Positions 23,221-33,190 of a DNA stretch of 64,000 nt are shown here, piece by piece. The DNA is taken from assembly GCF_954871325.1 (NCBI RefSeq), contig NC_088775.1, positions 20,561,561 to 20,625,560 on the forward strand, read 5' to 3'. Under the pieces are notes generated by a model. That model saw only the letters and a list, made by a program, of their open reading frames with translations, searched no databases and had not been told where the DNA came from. The stretch's first letter is position 1. Every line of letters begins with the position of its first letter. The position numbers and the translations under genes were made by a program. The DNA is from Gordionus sp. m RMFG-2023 (taxonomy: Eukaryota > Nematomorpha > Gordioida > Chordodea > Parachordodidae).

Positions 23221-24833
23221 TAGTGCGCACAAATTGAGCGTTTGCAGTATGTTTGTTAATGTAACACATCTTTGTTTAGATTGAAAGCAGTATGTTTTTT
23301 ATTAAAGTTTTTTTTATAATTTCTTAAACAAAAAGAGTTTATTTCTTACCTTAAGGTAAAATAAGGAAGTTTAATTATATTTGTTTATTTAGATTTCCTA
23401 AAAATTTATGATTCAATCAGGGTTTTCAAATTATTTTGTGGCCTTGGATGCAAAACATATGTATATAAATGTTTCTTTGTTTATCCTACCTTAATTTATA
23501 TATTTATAATAATCTATATATTTTAATAAAAATGTGAAATAAATTTTGAATAGTTTGCATATTTATATATTTTCTTCAAGACACTAATAAAAATAAATAG
23601 ATTTAGAAATATTGCTAATCAAATTTCAAATTTATGATATAATTTGATTAAATCTATCTAATAATTGCTAAATAAATTTTGAATAGTTGCTTATTTATAT
23701 ATATTTTACAAAATAATTTTAATTACATTTTTCAATCTTTAATTATGAAAATGTACACCATAATAAGAGTATTAAATGTCTTATTTAATAAAATAATTTT
23801 AATTATATTTTTCAAAAATCACTAGAATATGGAATAATATAACTTTATTATATATAAATAAATAGAATTACAAAAAAAAACAAATCAATTTTCATAGATA
23901 TAATTTCATTAAATAATGAGGTTTGATTTGCAGGTATATCTGTTGAATTTGGAGGCCACAATTAAATTTTCCATTAAAGTATAATACAATGGAGATACTT
24001 TATTTTTGAAAAAATATTTGTTTGATTTATATTTTATAGAGAAACATTCTATAATAATGTTAAATTTATAGATAAATATATATTTTACTGGCTCTCAAGG
24101 CACCCTTTCCAAAAGAGTCAATATATCCAACAATGCATTTAATTTTAACCCACTTGCCTTCCTTTGGCATAATTTCTTTAGGACTAAAGCTATCCTCTAT
24201 TGTTGGCTCCATGAATTTAATGTAATCATACCATCTGTATGAGAGTTTAGAGCCAGAAGCTCCTGAAACCTTGCACAATTATCTTGGTCTTTAAAGTTTT
24301 GCAACTTCTTCTTTATGCATGCTACAGTTGTATCATGCAATGGAAATTCCATCCCCAAGCTATTAAAAATATAATTTATCATTATTTATATATATTTACC
24401 TTAAACTACTGGTTAATAAACCATCTAATACTAATATAGAATTCTTATGGTCTGGACACTGCTGGCTCCAGACCATTTGTTGAGTTTCCAGTAAGGTACA
24501 AATTTTTTTTAGTAACCTTATCATCCCTTCTAAAATTATAATATGTATCCTAAAATTGTATAAATATAAATTCCAAAATTATATAAATAATCATTTCTAA
24601 AATTATATAAATATCAATTAATATATTCTAAATAATATGATATCAATTAATATATGAAATAAATTATACCTACAATTTGTATCCATTTTTAAATTTTAGC
24701 GCAAAATTAAAAAAGCATAGAAAAAATCTAACCAGTTTGCTTTTTTATTAAACGTTTGCCGTAAAAAAATCCAAGCTGCACTCTACCATTTTAGCTTTTA
24801 AAACGGGTTGCAATGCTCAATTTGTGCACACTA
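23221..24833 (-). mobile_element. PIF/Harbinger-like element carrying only a MADF gene
   Basis: The ends TAGTGCGCACAAATTGAGCG and, reverse-complemented, TAGTGTGCACAAATTGAGCA bound 1613 bp. They are flanked by TAA at 23218-23220 and 24834-24836. The 3-bp TAA duplication and an accessory DNA-binding gene of Myb/MADF type fit PIF/Harbinger, whose members encode a transposase plus such a protein. Only the accessory gene remains; I see no DDE transposase. It lies inside hAT-2. Confidence 0.75.
24066..24529 (-). pseudogene. MADF-domain DNA-binding protein (Harbinger accessory gene)
   Basis: Two minus-strand exons, 24529-24400 and 24359-24066, are separated by a 40-bp GT-AG intron. They read MVWSQQCPDHKNSILVLDGL, then LGMEFPLHDTTVACIKKKLQ with NFKDQ, then KVSGASGSKLSYRWYDYIKF ending in a short tail. 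Tryptophan spacing, the central KKKLQNFKDQ helix and the SGSGxxxxxxWxYxxxxFM block are those of a MADF domain, a trihelix DNA-binding fold. A frame change is needed between NFKDQ and KVSG, so this copy is probably inactive, unless a small intron is missed. The first exon's start is uncertain. Confidence 0.6.
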
Positions 24834-24973
24834 TAAGTATCATTATATGTTAATCATACTATATAACTGATATAATGATTTATGATGTTTAATATATTTT
24901 AAACATACTATATAACTGGTATAATGATTTATTGATGTTTAATTTAAATTAATATGATTGCAATATTTTATAG

Positions 24974-26608
24974 ATGCCTCGGAAATCTTCCAATATCTGG
25001 AAACATTTTATTAAAGATAGAGCTAATAACAAGAAAGGATATTCAATATGCAAAATTGTCAATTAACATATAATTTCCCAAATTAAACAAAGATGTCTCA
25101 GCATATCAAAAAATGTCAAGGGTATATTAACAGTTTACAATTTAATGAAGTTGATCGTGATAATAATAATTCTACTGAAGAGGATGTTGTAGTATGTTTA
25201 CCAGATTCCAGTAATCCTAATAAAATTATATCCCAAAAAAACATAAATAAAACCATTCTAAATACTTTTAAAGGAAATACCAATAATTTTAATGCTGGCA
25301 CATCTAAAATTAAAAAATTTTTCGACACTATAACCGAACAAAATCAAACGCAACTTGACAGTGCTTTGGCATTGGCTATTTTTATGTCAAATTGACCTTT
25401 TAATTTAGTTGAAAATAAATATTTCATCAATTTTTTAAAATTAATGCGTCCAGCCTATAAAATTCCTTCTAGACATGCAATTAGTAAAACATTACTAGCT
25501 TTTGAATACATTAAAGTGAAAAATATTATTAACAATAAATTCAATAATTTAAAAGATTTTACTCTCATAAGCGATGGCTGGACAAATATTCGCGGAGAGT
25601 CATTATTAATTTTATAATAATGACTCCAGAACCAATTTTTTTTAAATCCATTGACACAGGTTCCAGTGCTCACACTGGTGAATATATCGCATCTGAGTTG
25701 ATCAAGGTAATAGAAGAAATTGGTTGTCAAAAATTTATCTCACTAGTAACTGATAATGCAAAGAATATGAAAAAGGCCTGGAGTCTTGTTAAGGCAAATT
25801 ATATTGAATGCTTTGGATGTGCCGTACATGGGTTGAATCTGCTTATTAAAGATTTATGCCAAATACCTTTTATTGAAAAGATCATCAAAAAAACCAAACA
25901 AATAATTAAATATATAAAATTTCATGGTATTTTATTAGCAACTTTTAAAGAAAGGCAAATATTGAAAGGATATAAATCTTCCTTAAAAATTCCAAGTCCG
26001 ACAAGATGGGGAGGTTTTGTTATAATGTTGCAAAGTGTTATGAAAAATAAGGAAGTTTTGCAAGAAATTGCAATTTCTAGTTTATTTACAAACAAACAAA
26101 GAAGGCTTATTATATTAGACAAAGAAGGATACTGGGATAAATTAGAGTCTGTACTGACCTTTTTGGAATTTATTTATAAGAAAATTATATTTGTAGAGTC
26201 GGATTCAGCGGTATTATCTGACGTTCCAGAAATATTTTGGGACATAAAAGATAAACTCAATTCATCAACTTTTATTTTTAATGAAAATGATTTGAAAAGT
26301 GTTAAGATGCATATTAAAAAACGAAAGAAATTTTGTTGCCGAGAATATCATTATGCAACAAATCTTCTGGATCCTCGATATAATGGTGTGAAATTAACAG
26401 ACCGTGAATTAACAGCAGCTAAATATAATAAATATTATTTCAGGCCAAATTAATTGCGATATTGGAAAAATTATGGGCAATTTAGCAGAATATCGTTCAA
26501 AACAAGGTTTCTATTAAGGAGCTGGCATATGGGAGAGCTCAATCCATACCAAACCACTCATATGGTGGAAAGGGTTGTGTACAAATCAACCCCTTTGTCA
26601 AGTGGCTG
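24974..26608 (+). pseudogene. hAT-2 BED-type transposase, N-terminal and catalytic parts
   Basis: It starts MPRKSSNIWKHFIKDR at 24974, with MSQHIKKCQG at 25093 supplying the H..C half of a BED finger. Then come IKKFFDTITEQNQTQLDSAL, RPAYKIPSRHAISKTLL, FTLISDGWTNIRGES, LVTDNAKNMKKAW, FGCAVHGLNLLIKDL, SPTRWGG, ATNLLDPRYNG, and near the end WWKGLCTNQPLCQVAA. These are ordered blocks of a DUF659/hAT transposase. The frame is broken after the CKIVN stretch (about 25061), at about 25397 and near 25605, and again after 26453. The terminal PxSNASSER block is missing here but occurs on the minus strand at 30102-30402. Confidence 0.82.
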
Positions 26609-27184
26609 CAGCGTCTACATGACAGGATTTTCATTGGATGCAAACCCCCTTCAAAAACCTTTGTCTACCCCCCTAAAAATTCGCCACCTTCGGCGGCGGT
26701 GTCTTTTTCTTATTATTTTCACCTATTTATTTATTGATACTCTTTTCAAAGAATTTATAAAGGATAACTTATATTAATCTATCTCTACTAACAACTATCT
26801 ATATTTTGTGAATATAAAGAATTTATTTTTTAGATAATAAATTCAATTAAAACCTCCATTATTTACAATGAATTAATTATTATGGCAATATAAGCTTGCT
26901 AAAATATCTAAACCTTTTAAATTACATTTAAAAGGATAGTTTATTTGGAAAACAATGTGTATGATTGTTTGCAATATATAGATTTGGTCGATGAATTGTA
27001 TTATAATAATACTATAATAAAAGTATAATTTTTACAGCAATAAATTTTGTCCTATTTAATCTCAAAATTTAATAGATAACCCCCCAAAAAATTTATCCTA
27101 CCCCCATTAAAGCAGCTAACCCCCTACCCCCTCAAAAAAATAGGATGCAAACTGTTCCTACCCCTCCCGCTCATGTAGACGCTG
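26609..27184. mobile_element. hAT-type MITE cutting hAT-2
   Basis: Inverted ends CAGCGTCTACATGA at 26609 and its complement ending at 27184 enclose 576 non-coding bases. Pyrimidine/purine-rich 'acccccc' and 'gggggt' blocks occur near both ends. The 8 bases at the left (AGTGGCTG) and right (ATAATAAT) do not match. A rearrangement after insertion, or a wrong boundary at one side, would explain that. Confidence 0.7.
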
Positions 27185-27691
27185 ATAATAATATCAAAAA
27201 TATACTAGTATTAAAAATTTAACTCAAAACTGTTTTTCAAATAAGAAAAAAATAGCTTTCCTAAAAACACGTAAAAAAGACAAGAAAAGTTATCTAATTT
27301 ATTACATCCTTTCTGGGATAAATAATAAGATGTTAAATTTTTAAAAATATTTCCAATAAATAGATGGCGATAACTTATATTTATTATCAAAAGCATTTAT
27401 TAGTAAAATTTATTAAAATATTAACTGTAATATATTTTATAACTGTCAAATACGTTTGTAAAAGTGTTATTTAACCTAATCCTTTATAATGAATTATATC
27501 TAATAGAGGATTATAAACTATATGTTTACTTACTTTTTATAAATAAATCTCTTATACTTATTTGGATTTGGACCTTGAAAATAATTTTAAGAAGAGGCAT
27601 AGTAATTAAACTTAAATATCAATAATATAGTTGATTAGTTATTTTGAACTCAGCTAATTACAATATTCAATTTGTTAATTTTCAAATAATA
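27185..27691 (-). mobile_element. hAT family B/C interior fragment, reverse orientation
   Basis: The sequence is the reverse complement of the interior of the hAT copy at about 37150-37680 (for example 'aaaaatttaactcaaaactg'). It carries no terminus. It starts exactly at the end of the MITE and ends where a Helitron 5' terminus begins. Confidence 0.75.
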
Positions 27692-29814
27692 TCTATATTA
27701 TAATTTTCCGATGTCCTCACTACGTCATCATGACGTCATGACATGGCTACGTCATGTCATCGGTACGTATTTTTTTTAATTTTTTTTATTTGTTGATTTT
27801 ATTTATTTATTTTATACAAACAGATGATCCTACCAAACCAACAGTCTTAATTTATTTTTAAATAGATTATATTTTTTATTATTTTTAGCGATTATTGCTT
27901 TTCGATTTAGAACGGGAACCATATTTGTTAATAACATTTTATCAGATTTGATTTTGCAAAAATGGATGGATATTTATAAATAATACTGCTTGGACGATGG
28001 TTCAACAAGTTAATCCTTTTCCTTGAATTCCTGAAATCGTAGTGCCAGTAATTTAAAAAAATTCTCTAAATAAGGGCACTATAAGATTTTCATGTGAAAC
28101 AGGCTGAAGGCTATGGATCATACAAGTAAATTGTAAATCTTCATGCAACTAATCCTTATAATTGCCTTATTCACTTATATCTGTTTGTTTTCAGATTAAA
28201 TATTTAAATAAGAATATTAAATTAAGTTAATTATACTAAATGTTTTATCTTCTTTATAAATTTAGAAGAATTTTTAATTAAGTTAAAGCGTTGTGTAAAT
28301 TTAATCAAGAAAGTGTTAATTAAAAAATAGGAAATTTGAATGCAGGTTGATCTTATGTGGTTCAAAAACATTATGACCAATGCAAACTGGGTTACTCTTG
28401 TTGAACATGGATTATTATTTTATTATAATGGTTATTATATAGCGCAAATTTTTATATGTTACATTCGTTTAACACCATTTATATTAACTTAACTTAATAG
28501 TTTCATTTAACTTAACTTGATAGTTTCATTTAACTTAACTTAATAGTTTCATTCAATTATTTAATAGATTTGCTTATATATATAAAGGATAAAATTATTA
28601 TAGTTTTTTTGAGTGATATTGTAGTTAAACATTTTTAAATATATTTATTAAATAAAAAATTTGTCTTATCTTCCTTACTCCCTGCCAACCTTAACAACTC
28701 TTTAACACTTACTTTCACTAAGTATTACTAAATATCACAAAATTTCAAGCAACTACTTGATATAAATTGCCTTATTTAATCACATTTCCCTGTTTTGAAA
28801 ATTTTAAATATTTGAATAAGTCTATTAAATTATGTTAAATTAAACTGAATATGTGGTTCAAAAAACATTATGACCAATGTAAACTGAGTTACTCTTTAAC
28901 ACTTACTTTCACTAAGTATCACTAAATATCATAAAATTTCAAGCAACTACTTCATATAATTTGCCTTATTCAATCACATTTCCTTGTTTTGAAAATTTTA
29001 AATATTTGAATAAGTCTATTAAATTGTGTTAAATTAAACTGAATTTCTCATCACATTTTCCTGGTTTGAAAATTTTAAATATTTGAATAAGTTTATTAAA
29101 TTGTGTTAAACTAGACTGAATGTCTCATCTATCTCATATATTAGATTATGAATTATTAAAATTAAGCCAAACTGTTGTGTAACTAAAATTAATAAATTGA
29201 TGACTAATAATTATACAATATAGGATGCTGTATGGTTTTAATTAACACAATGGATTCATTTTAATATAACGGCTACATAGACTTTCATACTACTGAGGAA
29301 TTTAAATAATAAATGTTGCTTTTGCTCAACCTTATCTTCCAATATAATCTCCGGAGGAAATGAACGGAGGAAATGAATAACGAGTGTACTCTTATCTTAA
29401 AATAGTAAATTCTAAACTTAATAAGGAAATACTTATCTAGGTTAAAATATTATATCTGAAAACAGAAAAATTTAAACGTAACGTAGGAATGTAAATAGTT
29501 TTATTCTTCCTTTTCCTCCAATTTAAATCATTTATTTTTGGGGCCATTTCTATAAATGTTATCTTATTTTGTTTCATAATCATCCTACCTATTTTTAAGG
29601 CTATTAGGCTGCACAATATGTCCTTTTATCTCTTATGAATATTTTGTCTAATTAACTGAAAAATATACAAAGTACATTTTTAATATTTAACTAAATTAAT
29701 ACAATTTTTAAGGATCCTACTTTTTTAAAAGCTCACCATTTTGTCGGATCTACCATTGCTCTATTATCCCTGCTGAATATTTTGTGTAATGCTCAAAAAA
29801 ATATACATAGTACA
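27692..29814 (+). mobile_element. Helitron, 5' half
   Basis: It begins TCTATATTATAATTTTCC preceded by A, as at 32358. It then carries a cluster of TACGTCAT and TGACGTCA words (27718-27770). The body matches the 5' half of the 32358-37006 Helitron up to 'aaaaatatacatagta' and stops at 29814, where a hAT end starts. No 3' hairpin follows on this strand. The 3' half that would complete it is at 22872-13696 in reverse. Confidence 0.8.
28470..29115. repeat. Tandem repeats inside the Helitron
   Basis: Near 28475-28555 a 26-bp unit 'ttaacttaatagtttcat' repeats three times. From 28698 a unit of about 194 bp repeats (landmark 'ctctttaacacttac' at 28698 and 28892), with a third, shorter partial copy from about 29041. 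All are non-coding. Confidence 0.7.
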
Positions 29815-30404
29815 TATAGATGTAAAATTCCCGGGAAAATTGGTTCAGGGGAAATTTCCCCGGGAAAATTGGGGGAAAAAAGGGAAAATTGAGGAAAAAA
29901 ACGGGAAATAACGGAAAATTAAAAAATAACCACAAAATATACTTTAAACCTTTCAATTTTTTTTATGGAATAACTTTATTAAATTTGGGGAACTAAGGGA
30001 AAATAATATAATTAAACAATAAAGACAAAAATAAATACACTATAAACATCATTTTTTGAATAACTTTATTAATTACAAAAAGCATGTATCAGAAATTACA
30101 TTTAAAATTCTTGGGATGCTAATGAAATAGCATCAATATCTTCATGGGATGAAATTGAAATATCATCATTATCACTTGATATTGATAAATCGGAATCTGA
30201 ACTCTTTTGATGATATCCCGAACTTGATGTATTTGTATGATCCTTTAAATGTATGTTATGCTTTATTGATATTAATTTTTCGACTCTTTCATTCTTTATT
30301 CTATTTCTCGTTTTTGAATGAATTTTTCCAAATGCTGACCAGACTCTTTCTGACGAGGCATTTGAGGGTGGTATCGAAAGACATGGGGTAATTAAAAATT
30401 TATA
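29815..30404 (-). mobile_element. hAT-2 other terminus and 3' coding end, inverted segment
   Basis: TATAGATGTAAAATTCCCGG starts at 29815, directly after ATAGTACA (29807-29814). This end matches that at 22873 in 11 of the first 12 bases, and the flanking 8-mer is the reverse complement of TGTACTAT beside 22873. Both flanks are the same Helitron at the same internal point. The segment also holds the hAT C-terminal coding end. Together these suggest that it is the right end of hAT-2, flipped by an inversion. Confidence 0.7.
30102..30402 (-). pseudogene. hAT C-terminal dimerisation domain
   Basis: Minus-strand reading gives YKFLITPCLSIPPSNASSER, then VWSAFGKIHSKTRNRIKNER, then an Asp/Ser-rich tail ending in SLASQEF and a stop at 30102-30104. 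PPSNASSERVWS is the hAT signature for transposase dimerisation. The fragment is open throughout but begins abruptly at a junction with another element. The plus-strand hAT-2 gene stops just before this very domain, so the two are probably parts of one gene. Confidence 0.8.
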
Positions 30405-30514
30405 TTAAGGAGCCTTTAAAAAAATTTTTTTGCTTAAGGGGGCTATTCAAATTTTTCAGAGGGCTCGAATCCCTGCCTTCTCCCTCCCCCCCCCCCCCCA
30501 TAGCAACGCCACTG
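30405..30514 (-). mobile_element. Solo hAT family B end
   Basis: Reverse-complemented it starts CAGTGGCGTTGCTATGG, has a G run and then 'tttgaatagccccc', as at 32099 and 13317. It is only ~110 bp and is joined directly to the hAT-2 C-terminal domain, so one side is a rearrangement junction. Confidence 0.7.
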
Positions 30515-30744
30515 TAAAAAAAATCCAATACATTCTTATTACTTAAGCAAATATCACATTTACAAAATAATTCATACTCATGAAATTTTTCATATTTCAT
30601 AAAACCTCTAATAGATTCATATTACAGATTATTTACATCTATGCCTGCGCCAGTATAATAAATAGAATAATTACAAGCATAATATTTATTCATCCTTATA
30701 ACACATACAAATAAAAGGCACGATTTTTTAATAAATTTTTTAGT
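30515..30744. other. Unassigned fragment with a possible CxxC stretch
   Basis: Minus-strand reading near 30600-30520 gives MKYEKFHEYELFCKCDICLS, which vaguely recalls a zinc-finger transposase N-terminus. It is too short for a call. Confidence 0.25.
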
Positions 30745-31996
30745 TTTCAATTAATAAATGATTATATTTATTTAATTAGGGTTATAAAATAATTTAAATA
30801 ATAATAGTCAATTAAGCTTCAACTGTTAAATCCAAATTAATATTTAATGAGTGATATTGATATTCTATTTTTAACATAAAATTTGATTGCTAGCTGTCAT
30901 TGTGAAAATATAATTTATATGTGTTAAAGTTATTAAAAAAATATTTTTTTTTATGATATGATTTGAATATTTAAATGAGAGATGAATATTAAAGTTATCC
31001 ATAATGAACTTGAATGTACGGAGAATATTATTGTTTATTTTAAATTTTGCATAAACAATTTTTTTTAACGAACTTAAATGTACGAATAATATAGATTATT
31101 GTAATTTTGCATATAAAATGTTTTTTTTTGCATATCCATTTTTTTATATATAAACTCAAAATTTTTATAAATTAATTCATTCGATTTTCATTTTGGATTT
31201 GTATTTGGAAATAATAAAGTCATATCCTTAAAAGTGATATCTTTAAAAGGTATTATTAGATTTATATTGAATATATTTATCTAACTATTATTTATACTAA
31301 AACTTCCAAACACGACATTACTGTCACAATGAGGAGATTTGTCATTGTGAATCAAAACCTAAATATAAAAAGAAATATATATATAAAAAAGAAATTAATA
31401 ATAATTAGGAATCACGAAATCATGAAATCAATTTATCTCTTTATTCAAAATTATAACATTATCAAATTAACAAAATTATAAAAGTAAAAATAATAAAAAA
31501 GATTAATAATAAAAATAAAAAATAAAATACAAAAAAGTTAATAATTATAAAAGATATATTTTGTATGGTAAAAATTGGCCTTTTTATACTTTTTTCAATC
31601 TTCTTTATCACTAATATTCATAACTATTCAAATATAATATTTTTATCACGCGTTATAATAATAAACCCAAAAGAATTCTTTATGCAAATTAAATATAAAA
31701 TACAAATTTAACTAATTTACATATTACAACAATATGTATTTTTTTTATCTAATATTTAAAATAGTATTCATTTAATAAATATTTAGATAGTCTTATTAAT
31801 TTTTAAATAATAAAATTAAATCTATATTTTATTTAATAGAATTATAAAAGAAATCTTTCAGAGGGTAATCAAAAAAAATAATTCTTAGTTCAAGGGGTAT
31901 TCCATTAAAATAATTTTTATTTGATTCAGGGGACTATTCAAATTTTTCAAGAGGCTTGAGCCCCTGCGCCCCCCCCCCCCCATAGCGACGCCACTG
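30745..31996 (-). mobile_element. hAT family B copy, reverse orientation, with an internal insertion
   Basis: It matches the reverse complement of 13317-13695 at both sides: 'agcttcaactgttaaatcc' near 30820, and 'gactattcaaatttttcaag' next to a C run and terminus GCGACGCCACTG at 31996. Around 30910-31740 it carries ~830 bp absent from the other copies. I did not identify that insertion. Confidence 0.65.
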
Positions 31997-32765
31997 CTTC
32001 CCTCCCTTTTCACTAACTTTAATAGCAAAATATAGTAATGTAGAAGGAATAAATATATAGGTATTATTGATATTATGGAAATATATGTATGAATATATCA
32101 GTGACGTCGCTAGGAAGAGGCGCGCAGGGGCTCGAGCCCCCTAAAAAATTTGAATAGCCCCCTGAAGCAAATTTTTTTTTTAATGACTCTTTAATATCCC
32201 CTTAAACTAAAAATAAATTTTTTTAATTGCCCCCTGAACGATTTCTTTTATAATTCTATTGAGTAATATATAGATTTAATTTTATTATTTAAAAATTAAT
32301 AAAACTATCTAAATTTTTATTAAATGAATACTATTTTAATTTAGATAAGATTATACATCTATATTATAATTTTCCGATGTCCTCACTACGTCATCGTGAC
32401 GTCATGTCATCGCTACGTCATGTCATCGGTACGTATTTATTTATTATTTTTTTATTTTATACAAACAGATGATCCTATAACATAAAATTTCTATGCAACT
32501 GTAGGAGGCCATATTAAAACCCAAAAGTAATACATTATTTACTAAATATTACAAATTATTAATATTTTATATCTCTAGGTTTGGGAAATTTTTTTCAAAA
32601 TTAATGCAACTGTAGGAGGCACAATATATAATTATAAAAAGTTTATCAAGCCCAGCTCAAACCTTAATAATTTGTAAAAGATATTCCCATGTCCATTGAT
32701 CAAGTCTTGAGTTTATACCAATGTTTATATATAGGAAAGTAAAATATTATTTACTAAATATTACA

Positions 32766-33190
32766 AATTAAGAAAGCCCATCAAAAATGACGGGGAATGA
32801 GATTTTTATTCATTTTTTACGATAGTGTCATGCCAGGTCCAAGCTCACAATATTAGGAAGCAAATAATTATAAAAAAGTTTATCCAGCCCAGCTCAACCC
32901 TTAATAATTTGTAAAAGATATTCCCATGTCAGGTGCAAGCTAATATTAATTTTGAGGTTCCATGCCCAGTCGTATCCAATATGATTTTGAAATTTTATCC
33001 CACCTCAGAGATAGTTAAATTTTTAATTGATTTATCATCACATGAAGGGTAAATATCTGATTTACCCATTAGTTTAAAATGTAAAAAAAACATAAATAAT
33101 ATTAGGGCAGACTTTATTTTGTCATGATTCTCTAATAAGTGCTTTGTTCAGGCTTTCTCAGTTTCCCTTATTACCAATTCACATAAATTT
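32766..33190 (-). repeat. Inverted copy of the Helitron 3' region inside the Helitron
   Basis: 'agaaagcccatcaaaaatga' and the following ~420 bp match the reverse complement of the 36590-37000 segment. The copy lacks the terminal CTAG and one stem base is changed. It makes the two ends of the Helitron partly complementary to each other. Confidence 0.75.

Larger units (their letters stand above)
22873..26608 (+). mobile_element. hAT transposon (hAT-2), 5' part
   Basis: It begins TAGAGATGTAAAGGTAGGG at 22873, immediately after TGTACTAT (22865-22872) in Helitron DNA. The other terminus appears to be at 29815 (TATAGATGTAAA), where the reverse complement ATAGTACA stands beside Helitron DNA from the matching point. 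The element holds a nested MADF-bearing Harbinger-like insertion (23221-24833) and a plus-strand BED-type transposase gene (24974 on). It is cut at 26609 by a MITE. Its C-terminal coding end seems to have been carried away by an inversion (see 29815-30404). Confidence 0.75.

Noticed and set aside
11370-30514. A single hAT element spanning both of these ends
   Set aside because: The two termini are of the right types and their flanking A-runs are similar, but the flanks differ in length and too many later insertions intervene to assert one element.
29817-30641. A small hAT element ending with TTTACATCTA at 30632-30641
   Set aside because: The 10-bp match lacks a target duplication, and the pairing of the 29815 end with 22873 is far better supported.
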